A DNA stretch of 64,000 nucleotides, from positions 83,003 to 147,002 of the forward strand of contig CAVXYY010000018.1 of NCBI GenBank assembly GCA_963766195.1. Direction: 5' to 3'. Below are positions 44,346 through 52,302 of this stretch, piece after piece. This DNA comes from JAHEFT01 sp963766195 (GTDB lineage Bacteria > Pseudomonadota > Gammaproteobacteria > Xanthomonadales > SZUA-36). Below the pieces are notes generated by a model, which ran no database searches, was not told where the DNA came from, and was given only the letters and a program-made list of their open reading frames with translations. A program made the position numbers and the translations under genes. How positions within the stretch are numbered: position 1 is the stretch's first letter; every line of letters begins with the position of its first letter.

Positions 44346-44732
44346 TCAACTCCGATTTCGGTTGTCGATCGACCAGGAGCCCGCGCCGAGCGCAACGATC
44401 ATCAGGAAGCCGCCGGCAATCGCCAGGTTTTTCATGAACATGATCATCTGCATCTGGTCGCCGATATTGCCATGGAACAGGATGCCGGACAGCAGGGTGA
44501 AGCCGGCCAGCAGGAACGCAGCCAGCCGCGTATGCCAGCCGAGGATGATGGCCAGGCCGCCCAGCAGTTCGAGGGCGATGACAACAGGCAACAACATACC
44601 CGGAACGCCGGCGGATTCCATGTAAGCCTGGGTGCCGGCGAAGCTGCCCAGTTTGTTGATGCCTGACAGGACAAAAATCAGCGCAATAAGGATTCGGCCT
44701 GCCGGTGCTGCCAGTGATTGAAAGGTATTCAT
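44346..44732 (-). CDS. DoxX family membrane protein
   Basis: A 128-residue protein with four membrane helices; GRILIALIFVLSGINKL at the start and GWHTRLAAFLLAGFTLLSGILFHG are typical of DoxX. Family members act in thiol/quinone redox processes in the membrane. First gene of the DoxX-pirin-GST operon, divergent from LysR with a 104-base gap that contains AT-rich promoter-like sequence. Confidence 0.88.
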   Translation of the reverse strand: MNTFQSLAAPAGRILIALIFVLSGINKLGSFAGTQAYMESAGVPGMLLPVVIALELLGGLAIILGWHTRLAAFLLAGFTLLSGILFHGNIGDQMQMIMFMKNLAIAGGFLMIVALGAGSWSIDNRNRS

Positions 44733-44778
44733 GTTTTTCTTTCTCCGTTGGGTTGATCTATGCCTGTCATATTAACTG

Positions 44779-44807
44779 TTGCCTGATTAGCTAAAAATAT
44801 CAATAAT
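44779..44807 (+). promoter_or_regulatory. Possible lysR promoter in the divergent gap
   Basis: TTGCCT (44779-44784), 17 bases, AATAAT (44802-44807), in the AT-rich gap between doxX and lysR. LysR regulators usually bind such divergent gaps and control both directions; I find no unambiguous T-N11-A box. Confidence 0.35.
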
Positions 44808-44836
44808 TACAAAATATAGTTCTGAAAAAGAGAACA

Positions 44837-45757
44837 ATGAATCCATTCGAAGAGATGCGTAACTTTATCCGCGTGGTCGAAGCCGGCAGCATCAGCAAGG
44901 CTGCGGAACAGCTGGGTATGGCCAAGTCCGGCGTCAGTCGCCGCCTGGTCGACCTGGAATCCCGGCTGGGCGTGCGCCTGCTGAACCGCACCACCCGCCG
45001 GTCCAGTCTGACCGAAGCGGGGCAGGCGTATTACCAGGGCGCGGTAAAGTTGCTGACGGACATTTCAGAGTTGGACTCGGCTACGGCCGATTCCGGCGCC
45101 CTGCTCAAAGGGACTCTGCGTTTAGCGGTGCCGTTGTCGTTCGGGCTGAGCCACTTGTCACCGGCTATCGACGAATTCCTGAAAGCACACCGGGAACTGA
45201 CCATCAATATCGACTTTTCAGACCGCCATGTCGACCTGGTTGGGCAAGGCGTTGACCTTGCCATCCGCATCGCTGACCTGCGCGATTCCAACCTGCAGGC
45301 AAGGAGAATTTGTCCGATCAGGTTACTTCTGTGCGCAAGCCCTGCTTACCTGGCGCAATACGGTGTGCCGGCCGTTCCGGAAGACCTGAAAAAGCAACGG
45401 ATTTTGCAATACGATATCGGGAACGCACCGGTGCTCAGACTGCAGGATCAACTGGGGGCGGAACACGTGGTTCAGGTTAGACCGGCCATCGTCGCCAACA
45501 ACGGGGATTTTCTCCGCGACATGGCCATGGCGGGGCACGGAATCATTCTCACGCCCTCCTTCATTGCCTGGCAGGCGCTGGCAGCCGGTGACCTGGTCTC
45601 AATCATGCCGGACTACTGCCCGCCGCAGCGCAGCGCATATGCGGTCTATCCCCGCAACCGTTACCTTTCCCGGCGTGCGCGGATGTTCATTGATTTCCTG
45701 GTCGAGCGGTTCGGGGAAAATCCCTATTGGGATCAGTTTTCCCGGCACGGGCAATGA
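44837..45757 (+). CDS. LysR-family transcriptional regulator
   Basis: A 306-residue regulator with the N-terminal helix-turn-helix (MRNFIRVVEAGSISKAAEQLGMAKSGVSRRLVDLESRLGVRLLNRTTRR) and a periplasmic-binding-protein-like sensor domain. The closest well-known subgroup by motif is the YhaJ/DsdC/CrgA-like group that often controls adjacent DoxX, pirin and glutathione transferase genes; in E. coli YhaJ neighbours YhaK (a pirin), YhaH and YqjG. The same arrangement here suggests it controls the divergent operon. Confidence 0.9.
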   Translation: MNPFEEMRNFIRVVEAGSISKAAEQLGMAKSGVSRRLVDLESRLGVRLLNRTTRRSSLTEAGQAYYQGAVKLLTDISELDSATADSGALLKGTLRLAVPLSFGLSHLSPAIDEFLKAHRELTINIDFSDRHVDLVGQGVDLAIRIADLRDSNLQARRICPIRLLLCASPAYLAQYGVPAVPEDLKKQRILQYDIGNAPVLRLQDQLGAEHVVQVRPAIVANNGDFLRDMAMAGHGIILTPSFIAWQALAAGDLVSIMPDYCPPQRSAYAVYPRNRYLSRRARMFIDFLVERFGENPYWDQFSRHGQ

Positions 45758-45770
45758 AGTGAGACTCCTC

Positions 45771-45776
45771 TATAAT
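45771..45776 (+). promoter_or_regulatory. TATAAT box upstream of the small exported gene
   Basis: A perfect TATAAT 30 bases before the first candidate ATG, just after the lysR stop codon; no convincing -35 is seen 16-18 bases upstream. Confidence 0.3.
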
Positions 45777-45806
45777 GAGGTTGTCTCCGGGTTTGGAATG
45801 GGTCAA

Positions 45807-46202
45807 ATGAAACAGTTGATGATCACGTGTATCACCCTCGTTTTTGCTGGAACTGCGCTCAATGTGCAGGCCGGAGAACTCGTTCGTGAGTTTTCCGGGA
45901 GCCGCAGCACCGAAACCGCGGAATTTGACGTGAAAGCGCCCTGGCTGATCGACTGGCGGGTAAACAGTGATTTTCCGAGCGCAATGGGTATCGCCGTCAC
46001 CCTGGCTTATGGAGTGACCGGGTATCATGCCGGAAATGTCTTCAAAACCAAGACCCCCGGCGACGGCTTGCGCCTGATTGAAGAAAGCGGCCGCTTTAAA
46101 TTCAAGGTTGACTCGGCTATTGCGAACTGGACGATAAAAGTGATCCAGCTCACGCCGGAGGAAGCAAAGCAGTACACTCCCAAAAATACGCTCAATTACT
46201 GA
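45807..46202 (+). CDS. Small exported protein, unknown function
   Basis: A 131-residue protein with a clear signal peptide (MKQLMITCITLVFAGTALNVQA) and a mature domain of about 110 residues rich in beta residues (EFDVKAPWLIDWRVNSDF, IEESGRFKFKVDSAIANWTIKVIQL). No domain recognised. The ATG at 45798 (MGQMKQ) is an alternative start three codons earlier; 45807 gives the more canonical signal peptide. It lies 15 bases before the TolB-like/TPR gene. Confidence 0.65.
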   Translation: MKQLMITCITLVFAGTALNVQAGELVREFSGSRSTETAEFDVKAPWLIDWRVNSDFPSAMGIAVTLAYGVTGYHAGNVFKTKTPGDGLRLIEESGRFKFKVDSAIANWTIKVIQLTPEEAKQYTPKNTLNY

Positions 46203-46217
46203 GGCGCTGCATTCCGC

Positions 46218-48056
46218 ATGTCCTTCCTGAACGAACTAAAGCGCCGAAATGTCGTCCGCATGGGCATGCTGTACGTGGTGGCCAGTTGGGTCTTGCTGCA
46301 GATATCGGATGTGATTTTCGAACCGCTGGGTGTCCCGCCCTGGGTGTTCCGGATGATGATGAGCCTGCTGGCGCTGGGGTTTCCTTTTGCCCTGGTTTTT
46401 GCGTGGATTTTTGAGCTGACCCCGGAAGGGCTGAAACGGGAGCGGGACATAGACCGCAGCCAGTCCATCGTTCACCAAACCGGGCACAAGATGAACACGG
46501 TGATCGTGGTCTTGTTGGTGCTGGCGATCGGCGGACTGATTGCCGACCGTTTGATCCCGGAATCCGGCGCGCCTCCTATCGAAGTGGTTGCTGTACCCGG
46601 TGCGGTGAATTTACCGGCCGAGTCCGCGGATGATGCGCTCGCCGATGCCGCAAATGAAAATTCCATAGCGGTGCTGCCGTTTGTAAATATGAGCGGCGAC
46701 CCGGAAAACGAGTATTTTTCCGATGGCCTGAGCGAGGAACTCCTCAACGCCCTGGTCAAGTTGGGCGGCCTTCAGGTGACCGGGCGCACGTCGTCATTCG
46801 CCTTCAAGGGCCAGAACCAGGATTTGCGTGAAATCGGCCGTTTGCTGAACGTCTCCAGCGTGCTGGAAGGCAGCGTACGCAAGGCCGGCAACCGGGTGCG
46901 CATCACGGCCCAGTTGATCAAGGCGTCGGATGGCTACCACCTCTGGTCAGATTCCTTTGATCGCGAACTGGATGACATCTTCAGCATCCAGGCAGAAATT
47001 GCCGGGCAGGTCAGCAAGGCGTTGCACTTGACGCTTCTAGGCGGCGATGAGCCGACACAGGCTGTAACGGTTCCCGCCAGCGAAAATGCGGAAGCCTACG
47101 AGGAATACCTGCGCGGGATGTATGTGCTGCAGCGTAACCCCGATAACGAGGCCGGGTTGGAGCAAGCCAAAAACCATTTCACGGCTGCTCTCGAAATTGA
47201 TCCCGCGTATGTGGATGCGAACTGGGGGTTATTCCTGGTCTGGGACAGGAGCAACCGCAATGGCTTCATCCCGTACCAGGAATCCATTGAAATCATGAAA
47301 ACTTATGCTGCGGAGCTGGAAAGGCTGGCTCCCGACAGCGAGCATGCATTGTTCGCGGTCGCCCGCATCGCAACCAATAATTACGACTACAGGCGGGCGG
47401 CCGAGTACCTGACGGAGGCTGCCCGGCTTTATCCCGGAAGTGCCAGTATCCAAACGGCCTACGCCTCGGCGCTGCTGCTTGCAAATCCGGCCAACCGTCC
47501 GGGCAGCTCGGCAGACGCCAGGGATGAGGCCGCGCAGGCCATTGAAAAATCCATACGGCTGGACCCACTTTCACTGGGAGCACTACGTTTCAAGGCTCTC
47601 TGGCTGCTCCAGCAAGGTGACTGCAGCGAGCTGGAAAAAACACTCAAACGCGCTTTGGATCTGGAGCCGGAAGCCGGCCGGTTTCATTACGGGCTGGCCA
47701 CTTGTATTTACGCCTACGAAGGGGACGTAAACCGGGCACTGACCATTATCGAACAGGAACCGCTGCAATACGCCCGAAACAGCCTGCTGGCCATATTGCA
47801 TCACAAGTTGGGAAACCAGGATTTGGCGCAGCAGTACCTTGATGAACTGTACCTGGAAAACAGTGATGCTGCGTCCTACCAATACGGCCAGATCCACGCG
47901 CAATGGGGGGAGACGGAAACAGCGCTGATCTGGCTCGAAAATGCACTGAAAATCCGCGATCCTGGGATCATCCTGTCCATCTGGGATCCGCTCCTCGATC
48001 CATTGCGTAGTGAACCGGAATTTCAGAAAATTCTTGAGGCGGCTGGTTACAGGTAG
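46218..48056 (+). CDS. Membrane TolB-like/TPR protein
   Basis: A 612-residue protein. An N-terminal region (FLNELKRRNVVRMGMLYVVASWVLLQI) with three membrane segments (the last VIVVLLVLAIGGLIAD near residue 100) is followed by the TolB-N-like domain (NSIAVLPFVNMSGDPENEYFSDGLSEELLNAL, RYLVEGSVR-like VLEGSVRKAGNRVRITAQLI) at about 145-270, then TPR repeats to the end. This architecture is widespread in marine and soil gammaproteobacteria, with unknown function. Its sister at 22,509 lacks the first part. Both suggest a lineage-specific expansion. Confidence 0.75.
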   Translation: MSFLNELKRRNVVRMGMLYVVASWVLLQISDVIFEPLGVPPWVFRMMMSLLALGFPFALVFAWIFELTPEGLKRERDIDRSQSIVHQTGHKMNTVIVVLLVLAIGGLIADRLIPESGAPPIEVVAVPGAVNLPAESADDALADAANENSIAVLPFVNMSGDPENEYFSDGLSEELLNALVKLGGLQVTGRTSSFAFKGQNQDLREIGRLLNVSSVLEGSVRKAGNRVRITAQLIKASDGYHLWSDSFDRELDDIFSIQAEIAGQVSKALHLTLLGGDEPTQAVTVPASENAEAYEEYLRGMYVLQRNPDNEAGLEQAKNHFTAALEIDPAYVDANWGLFLVWDRSNRNGFIPYQESIEIMKTYAAELERLAPDSEHALFAVARIATNNYDYRRAAEYLTEAARLYPGSASIQTAYASALLLANPANRPGSSADARDEAAQAIEKSIRLDPLSLGALRFKALWLLQQGDCSELEKTLKRALDLEPEAGRFHYGLATCIYAYEGDVNRALTIIEQEPLQYARNSLLAILHHKLGNQDLAQQYLDELYLENSDAASYQYGQIHAQWGETETALIWLENALKIRDPGIILSIWDPLLDPLRSEPEFQKILEAAGYR

Positions 48057-48067
48057 GCTCAAATCCC

Positions 48068-48535
48068 ATGTCTATTCACATCCACAACGAAATTGAAATA
48101 GCCGCTTCAGCGAAGGACCTGTTCAACTACGTCACGCAACCGTGGTTGTGGCATGAATGGCACCCCAGTTCGAAATCCGCGAAATCCGCGCACAGTTTTC
48201 TTGCAGCTGGTGATGAATTCACCGAGTGGGTCGAGGTTCAGCCGCTGGCCCCGCTACCCCTGAGGATGAAGCGGAACGTAGCCTACACGGTCACGGAATC
48301 GGTGCCTTTTCATACCTGGGAAGCAGCAGGCGAGATGAAGGATGGCCGCATCCGGATTCGCTATGATTTCGAGGAAAAAGGCGGCGTGACCTTTTTTGCC
48401 CGCAGCCTGGACCTCGATATTAGCGGTCTGACCCGGATCATGCTGCCCCTGCTGAAACCGAAGATGGAGAAACTTTCGATGTTCGCGCTGACCAATCTGA
48501 AAACGCTGATGAAGGCAGAACCCGTTGAACCTTGA
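48068..48535 (+). CDS. SRPBCC family protein
   Basis: A 155-residue START/Bet v1-like protein that should bind a hydrophobic ligand in an antiparallel sheet (EIEIAASAKDLFNYVTQPWLWHEWHPSSKSA). The ligand is unknown. It overlaps gpsA by 11 bases. Confidence 0.8.
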   Translation: MSIHIHNEIEIAASAKDLFNYVTQPWLWHEWHPSSKSAKSAHSFLAAGDEFTEWVEVQPLAPLPLRMKRNVAYTVTESVPFHTWEAAGEMKDGRIRIRYDFEEKGGVTFFARSLDLDISGLTRIMLPLLKPKMEKLSMFALTNLKTLMKAEPVEP

Positions 48536-49526
48536 CGCGGCGGTGCTCGGTGGCGGTTCCTGGGGCACGACCGTTGCCTCCCTGATTGCGCGCAACGCGC
48601 CGGTAATGCTGTGGGCGCGGGATCAGACCACGGTCGAGGAGGTCAACACCAGCCACAGCAACAGTAAGTACCTGCCGGGTGCCCGCCTCAATTCAAAGCT
48701 GCAGGCGACATCGTCAATAAAAGAAGCAGTCTCGCAGTGCGACGTGCTGGTGATGGGTGTCCCGTCACAACACTTCAGGAGTGTGCTGGAACAGGCCAGG
48801 GAACACATCAGGCCCTGGGTGCCGGTCATCAGCCTGACCAAGGGCCTGGAACCGGCCACAAAAATGCGCATGACTGAAGTGATCCGGGAATTGCTGCCCG
48901 GGCACCCGGTCGGCGTGTTGACGGGCCCGAACCTGGCGCGTGAAATCATCGCGGGCCAGGCTGCCGCCGGCGTGATGGCCATGGAAGATGAAATCATCGT
49001 GCGCGAACTCCAGCAACTGTTTCACAGCGGCCTGTTCCGGGTGTACACCAATACCGACCTGGTCGGCTGTGAACTCGGCGGTGTACTGAAAAACGTCATC
49101 GCGATCGCGGTCGGCATGGGTGATGGCCTGGGCGCCGGGGACAATACCCGCTCATCCCTGATCACGCGCGGGCTGGCCGAAATCAGCCGCCTTGGCGTTG
49201 CCATGGGCGGGCGGGCGGAAACCTTTTCCGGCCTGGCCGGCATGGGTGACCTGATTGCCACCTGCACCAGTTCGCAGAGCCGGAACCATTATGTCGGCTA
49301 TGAACTGGGCAAGGGCCGGCCGATTGAAGAAATCGTTGCGGAAATGGTCATGGTCGCAGAAGGGGTTAAAAGTGCCCCGACCGTGGCGGCCCTCGGTGAG
49401 CAATACGGCATCGAAATGCCGATCACGGGTGATGTCCTGTCCGTACTGAGGGGTGAAAGAACACCGAGACAGACTTTTCGGGGTCTGCTGATGTCTTCCG
49501 TCGGCGCGGAATCCGAACCGGGTTGA
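48525..49526 (+). CDS. gpsA: Glycerol-3-phosphate dehydrogenase [NAD(P)+]
   Basis: Reduces dihydroxyacetone phosphate to sn-glycerol 3-phosphate for phospholipid synthesis. The 333 residues contain the N-terminal VLGGGSWGTTVA, GVPSQHFRSVL, SLTKGLE, the GPNLAREI motif, LGGVLKNVIAIAVGM with the catalytic lysine, and the C-terminal GLAGMGDLIATCTSSQSRN. Starts with TTG (48525) inside the end of the SRPBCC gene; no ATG fits. Product is cytoplasmic. Confidence 0.95.
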   Translation: MNLDAAVLGGGSWGTTVASLIARNAPVMLWARDQTTVEEVNTSHSNSKYLPGARLNSKLQATSSIKEAVSQCDVLVMGVPSQHFRSVLEQAREHIRPWVPVISLTKGLEPATKMRMTEVIRELLPGHPVGVLTGPNLAREIIAGQAAAGVMAMEDEIIVRELQQLFHSGLFRVYTNTDLVGCELGGVLKNVIAIAVGMGDGLGAGDNTRSSLITRGLAEISRLGVAMGGRAETFSGLAGMGDLIATCTSSQSRNHYVGYELGKGRPIEEIVAEMVMVAEGVKSAPTVAALGEQYGIEMPITGDVLSVLRGERTPRQTFRGLLMSSVGAESEPG

Positions 49527-49564
49527 CGGTTAATGAAACCCACCGGTTGAGCCATGATTGAAAC

Positions 49565-50089
49565 ATGAAACAGCCCAAAGCAAAGGCGCAACGTCGCACC
49601 GTTTTTCCGACCATCGCTCAACTGGCGGAACTGCCCATCCAGTTCTCCGGGGCTATACCCCCCGAATGGGAAGACCGGAACGGACATGTCAATGTCCAGT
49701 TTTACGTCGCACTCTACGAGTTGGGTGGTTGGGTGATCTTTGAAGATTCGGGTATCGACGAAGACTGGTTCCAGCAGCGGGATCTCAGCGTGTTTGATCT
49801 TGAACACCACTTGCACTTCCGCGCAGAGGTCCTGGTGGGCGACGAAGTGGTAACCTATAACCGGTTGCTGAGCCGCAACGAAAAAAGCTTTCACGGTCTG
49901 TACTTCATCGTGAACCAGACCCGCGGCCGCCTGGCCGCAACCCTTGAATACGTGTCCGCCTGTGTGGATATGTCAACGCGGCGTATCGCGCCGTTTCCGG
50001 AACAACTGGCCGGGGTGTTGGACAGCTTGCTCGAAAAACACCGGCAGCTCGGCTGGACCGCTCCGGATTGTGGACTGATGAATGTGTAG
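49565..50089 (+). CDS. Hotdog-fold acyl-CoA thioesterase-like protein
   Basis: A 174-residue protein with a 4-hydroxybenzoyl-CoA thioesterase-like hotdog: IPPEWEDRNGHVNVQFYVALYELGGW has the Asp-x-x-x-His pattern of this subgroup, followed by LEHHLHFRAEVLVGDEVVTYNRL. The substrate is unknown; related proteins accept acyl-CoAs or carnitine esters. The ribosome site is weak. It is followed by cbpA 8 bases later. Confidence 0.78.
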   Translation: MKQPKAKAQRRTVFPTIAQLAELPIQFSGAIPPEWEDRNGHVNVQFYVALYELGGWVIFEDSGIDEDWFQQRDLSVFDLEHHLHFRAEVLVGDEVVTYNRLLSRNEKSFHGLYFIVNQTRGRLAATLEYVSACVDMSTRRIAPFPEQLAGVLDSLLEKHRQLGWTAPDCGLMNV

Positions 50090-50097
50090 GAACATCG

Positions 50098-51048
50098 ATG
50101 GAATACAAGGATTATTACGACATCATGGGCGTCAAGAAGGACGCGACGCAGGACGAGATCAAGCGCAGCTATCGCAAGCTGGCCCGCAAGTATCACCCGG
50201 ATGTGAGCAAGGAAGCCAACGCCGAAGCGAAGTTCAAGGAGGTCGGTGAAGCCTACGAGGTTTTGAAAGACCCGGAAAAGCGGGTGGCTTACGATCAACT
50301 GGGTTCGCAATGGAAGGCCGGGCAGGATTTCCACCCGCCTCCGGGCTGGGACGCCGGTTTTGAATTCAGCCAGGGTGGCGGAGGCCCGGACCTTGGCAGT
50401 TTCAGCGATTTCTTCGAGGCGCTTTACGGCCGGGCGGGCCACACGGCAGGCGGCCGCAGGCCGGGTAGTCGTGGTTTCCAGATGCGGGGCGAGGATCATC
50501 ACGCCAAGGTCATGGTCAACCTGGAGGACAGTTACCATGGCGCCACGCGATCGATCACGCTGCAGGTGTCCGGCCTGGACGAAAAAGGCCGGGTCGTGAC
50601 CCGGCCCCGAACGCTCAACGTGCGGATTCCCAAGGGAATACGCCGGGGTCAACAAATTCGGCTGGCGGGCCAGGGTGGCAGTGGACACGGTGGTGGCGAA
50701 GCCGGTGATTTGTACCTCGAAGTGGATTTCAACCCGGGCAGCAACTATACGGTCGAAGGCGCCGATGTGTACCTGGACCTGCCCCTGGCACCCTGGGAGG
50801 CGGCGCTTGGCGCCACCGTCAAAGCGCCGACCCCGGCGGGATCGGTCGATCTGAAAATTCCGCCCGGCTCGCAGGCCGGAAAAAAACTGAGACTCAAGGG
50901 CCGTGGTATTCCGGCGCGTCAGCCAGGCGATCTGTACATCGTGTTGAAAATCGTTCTGCCTGCCGCAAAAAACGAACAGCAGCGCCAGGTCTATGAGCAA
51001 ATGAAGCAGCAGTTTTCATTCAATCCCCGCGCGGGAATGGAGGTTTAA
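50098..51048 (+). CDS. cbpA: Curved DNA-binding protein / DnaJ-like co-chaperone CbpA
   Basis: A 316-residue class B J-domain protein. The J-domain (residues 1-70) has the HPD motif (YHPDVSKEANAEAKFKEV); a Gly/Phe-rich linker follows; there is no zinc finger, so it is CbpA rather than DnaJ. The C-terminal substrate domains include GDLYLEVDFNPGSNYTVEGADVYLDLPLAPWEAALGA. It stimulates DnaK and can bind curved DNA in E. coli. Its AUG is at 50098; the next gene, cbpM, encodes its modulator. Confidence 0.92.
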   Translation: MEYKDYYDIMGVKKDATQDEIKRSYRKLARKYHPDVSKEANAEAKFKEVGEAYEVLKDPEKRVAYDQLGSQWKAGQDFHPPPGWDAGFEFSQGGGGPDLGSFSDFFEALYGRAGHTAGGRRPGSRGFQMRGEDHHAKVMVNLEDSYHGATRSITLQVSGLDEKGRVVTRPRTLNVRIPKGIRRGQQIRLAGQGGSGHGGGEAGDLYLEVDFNPGSNYTVEGADVYLDLPLAPWEAALGATVKAPTPAGSVDLKIPPGSQAGKKLRLKGRGIPARQPGDLYIVLKIVLPAAKNEQQRQVYEQMKQQFSFNPRAGMEV

Positions 51049-51051
51049 ACC

Positions 51052-51369
51052 ATGGCGCATTCAGAACCCTTGCGTGGGCAATTGATCGATGAAGAAACCC
51101 TGATCACGGTGGACGAACTTTGCCGTCACTGCAGGGTCGAGGTCACCGAAGTGGTCACCTTTGTGCAGGAAGGCATTCTCGACCCGGCAGACGACGTGGT
51201 GAAAGTGGAACGAGCCGACCGTTGGCAATTTCATATCAGCAGCGTCCAGCGCGTGCGAACCGTGGTTCACCTGCAGCGCGACCTGGGCGTCAACCTGGCT
51301 GGCGCGGCGCTGGCACTGGAACTGCTGGACCGGATTGCCGAGTTGGAACGTCTCAGGAGCGCATTTTAG
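51052..51369 (+). CDS. cbpM: Chaperone modulator CbpM
   Basis: A 105-residue MerR-like protein that binds the J-domain of CbpA and inhibits it in E. coli. Features: DEETLITVDELCRHCRVEVTEVVTFVQEGILDP (helix-turn-helix-like) and the C-terminal VHLQRDLGVNLAGAALALELLDRIAELERLRS coiled coil. The GGAGG ribosome site lies at the end of cbpA, four codons away. The pairing supports both names. Confidence 0.9.
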   Translation: MAHSEPLRGQLIDEETLITVDELCRHCRVEVTEVVTFVQEGILDPADDVVKVERADRWQFHISSVQRVRTVVHLQRDLGVNLAGAALALELLDRIAELERLRSAF

Positions 51370-51411
51370 GAAGCCGAGTGCTGGTTTTAGCCGGGTACAC
51401 TGCCCCACATC

Positions 51412-52302
51412 ATGCGCAAATTTGCCATCAAGCTTTTTCTGGTCCTGCTGATCCCGGCGCTGGTTGCCTGCGGCTCATCCGGACAGTCCGGTTACCATGG
51501 CTACCTGTATTTCGCCAAGGGGGCATACCTGATGCGGTTCAGCCTTCGGGATAGTGATTTATCCGTCGCTGCGGTCCTGGGGGAAAAAACCATTCGCGAT
51601 GTCAGTTCTTTTGGCGAAAACAAGCTACTGATCGCAGAATCGGAGTCGGTTAACCGGCAGGAAGTTCATCGCATTTCCTGGGTGGATCTGAAGACTGGCC
51701 AGTTGTCGGCGTTGTATTCCGGGGTTATCGCACGATACCTGGCCAAGTCCGGTTTGCTGGTTTACGACGATGGTTTGAAATTATACGAAGTGGCGATCGC
51801 CGGCGACTCGAGCAGCGAAATCATCTTTTCCCACAGGATGAACCAGATTTCCTCGGTGATGGTGGTTTCAGACAACATCGTGTTGTTCGAAACGATCGAG
51901 GCCGGGCAGCCGGTCATTCGATCGTACGACGTGGTCACTGGCGCATTACAGACGCTGGATTCGTTATCCACGCTATGCCGGCTGGAGCACGCGGTCTGGA
52001 TCGATGACTTCGAACAACTGGCCTGCAAGCAGCAGACGAAACAGGCCAGTGACGCGCATTATCTTCTGGTGAACCTGGATGGTGAACAGGGTGGCAGCCT
52101 GCCGCTGCCTGAGGGCAAACGGTTCGACGCACTGGCATACGTCAGTGGCCAGGGCGCCCTGATTCTGACCGAGAGCTGGCGCGGCCTGTTCGGCGGCGAA
52201 GAGCGGTCATCGGTCTGGGTTTATGACATCCACAGCGGAGAAAGCCACCGCCTGGCTAAAAATCAGAACCTCGGATCATCGGTGGTATACACCGACTACT
52301 GA
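51412..52302 (+). CDS. Lipoprotein, probable beta-propeller, unknown function
   Basis: A 296-residue protein with a lipobox (LIPALVACGSS, Cys about residue 20). The mature part is a series of short beta-strand units (HGYLYFAKGAYLMRF, ENKLLIAESESV, HRISWVDLKTGQLSAL, KSGLLVYDDGLKLYEV, PVIRSYDVVTGALQTL, SSVWVYDIHSGES), consistent with a beta-propeller. No family named. Its stop codon overlaps the 3' end of the prolyl oligopeptidase gene on the other strand by 7 bases. Confidence 0.7.
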   Translation: MRKFAIKLFLVLLIPALVACGSSGQSGYHGYLYFAKGAYLMRFSLRDSDLSVAAVLGEKTIRDVSSFGENKLLIAESESVNRQEVHRISWVDLKTGQLSALYSGVIARYLAKSGLLVYDDGLKLYEVAIAGDSSSEIIFSHRMNQISSVMVVSDNIVLFETIEAGQPVIRSYDVVTGALQTLDSLSTLCRLEHAVWIDDFEQLACKQQTKQASDAHYLLVNLDGEQGGSLPLPEGKRFDALAYVSGQGALILTESWRGLFGGEERSSVWVYDIHSGESHRLAKNQNLGSSVVYTDY

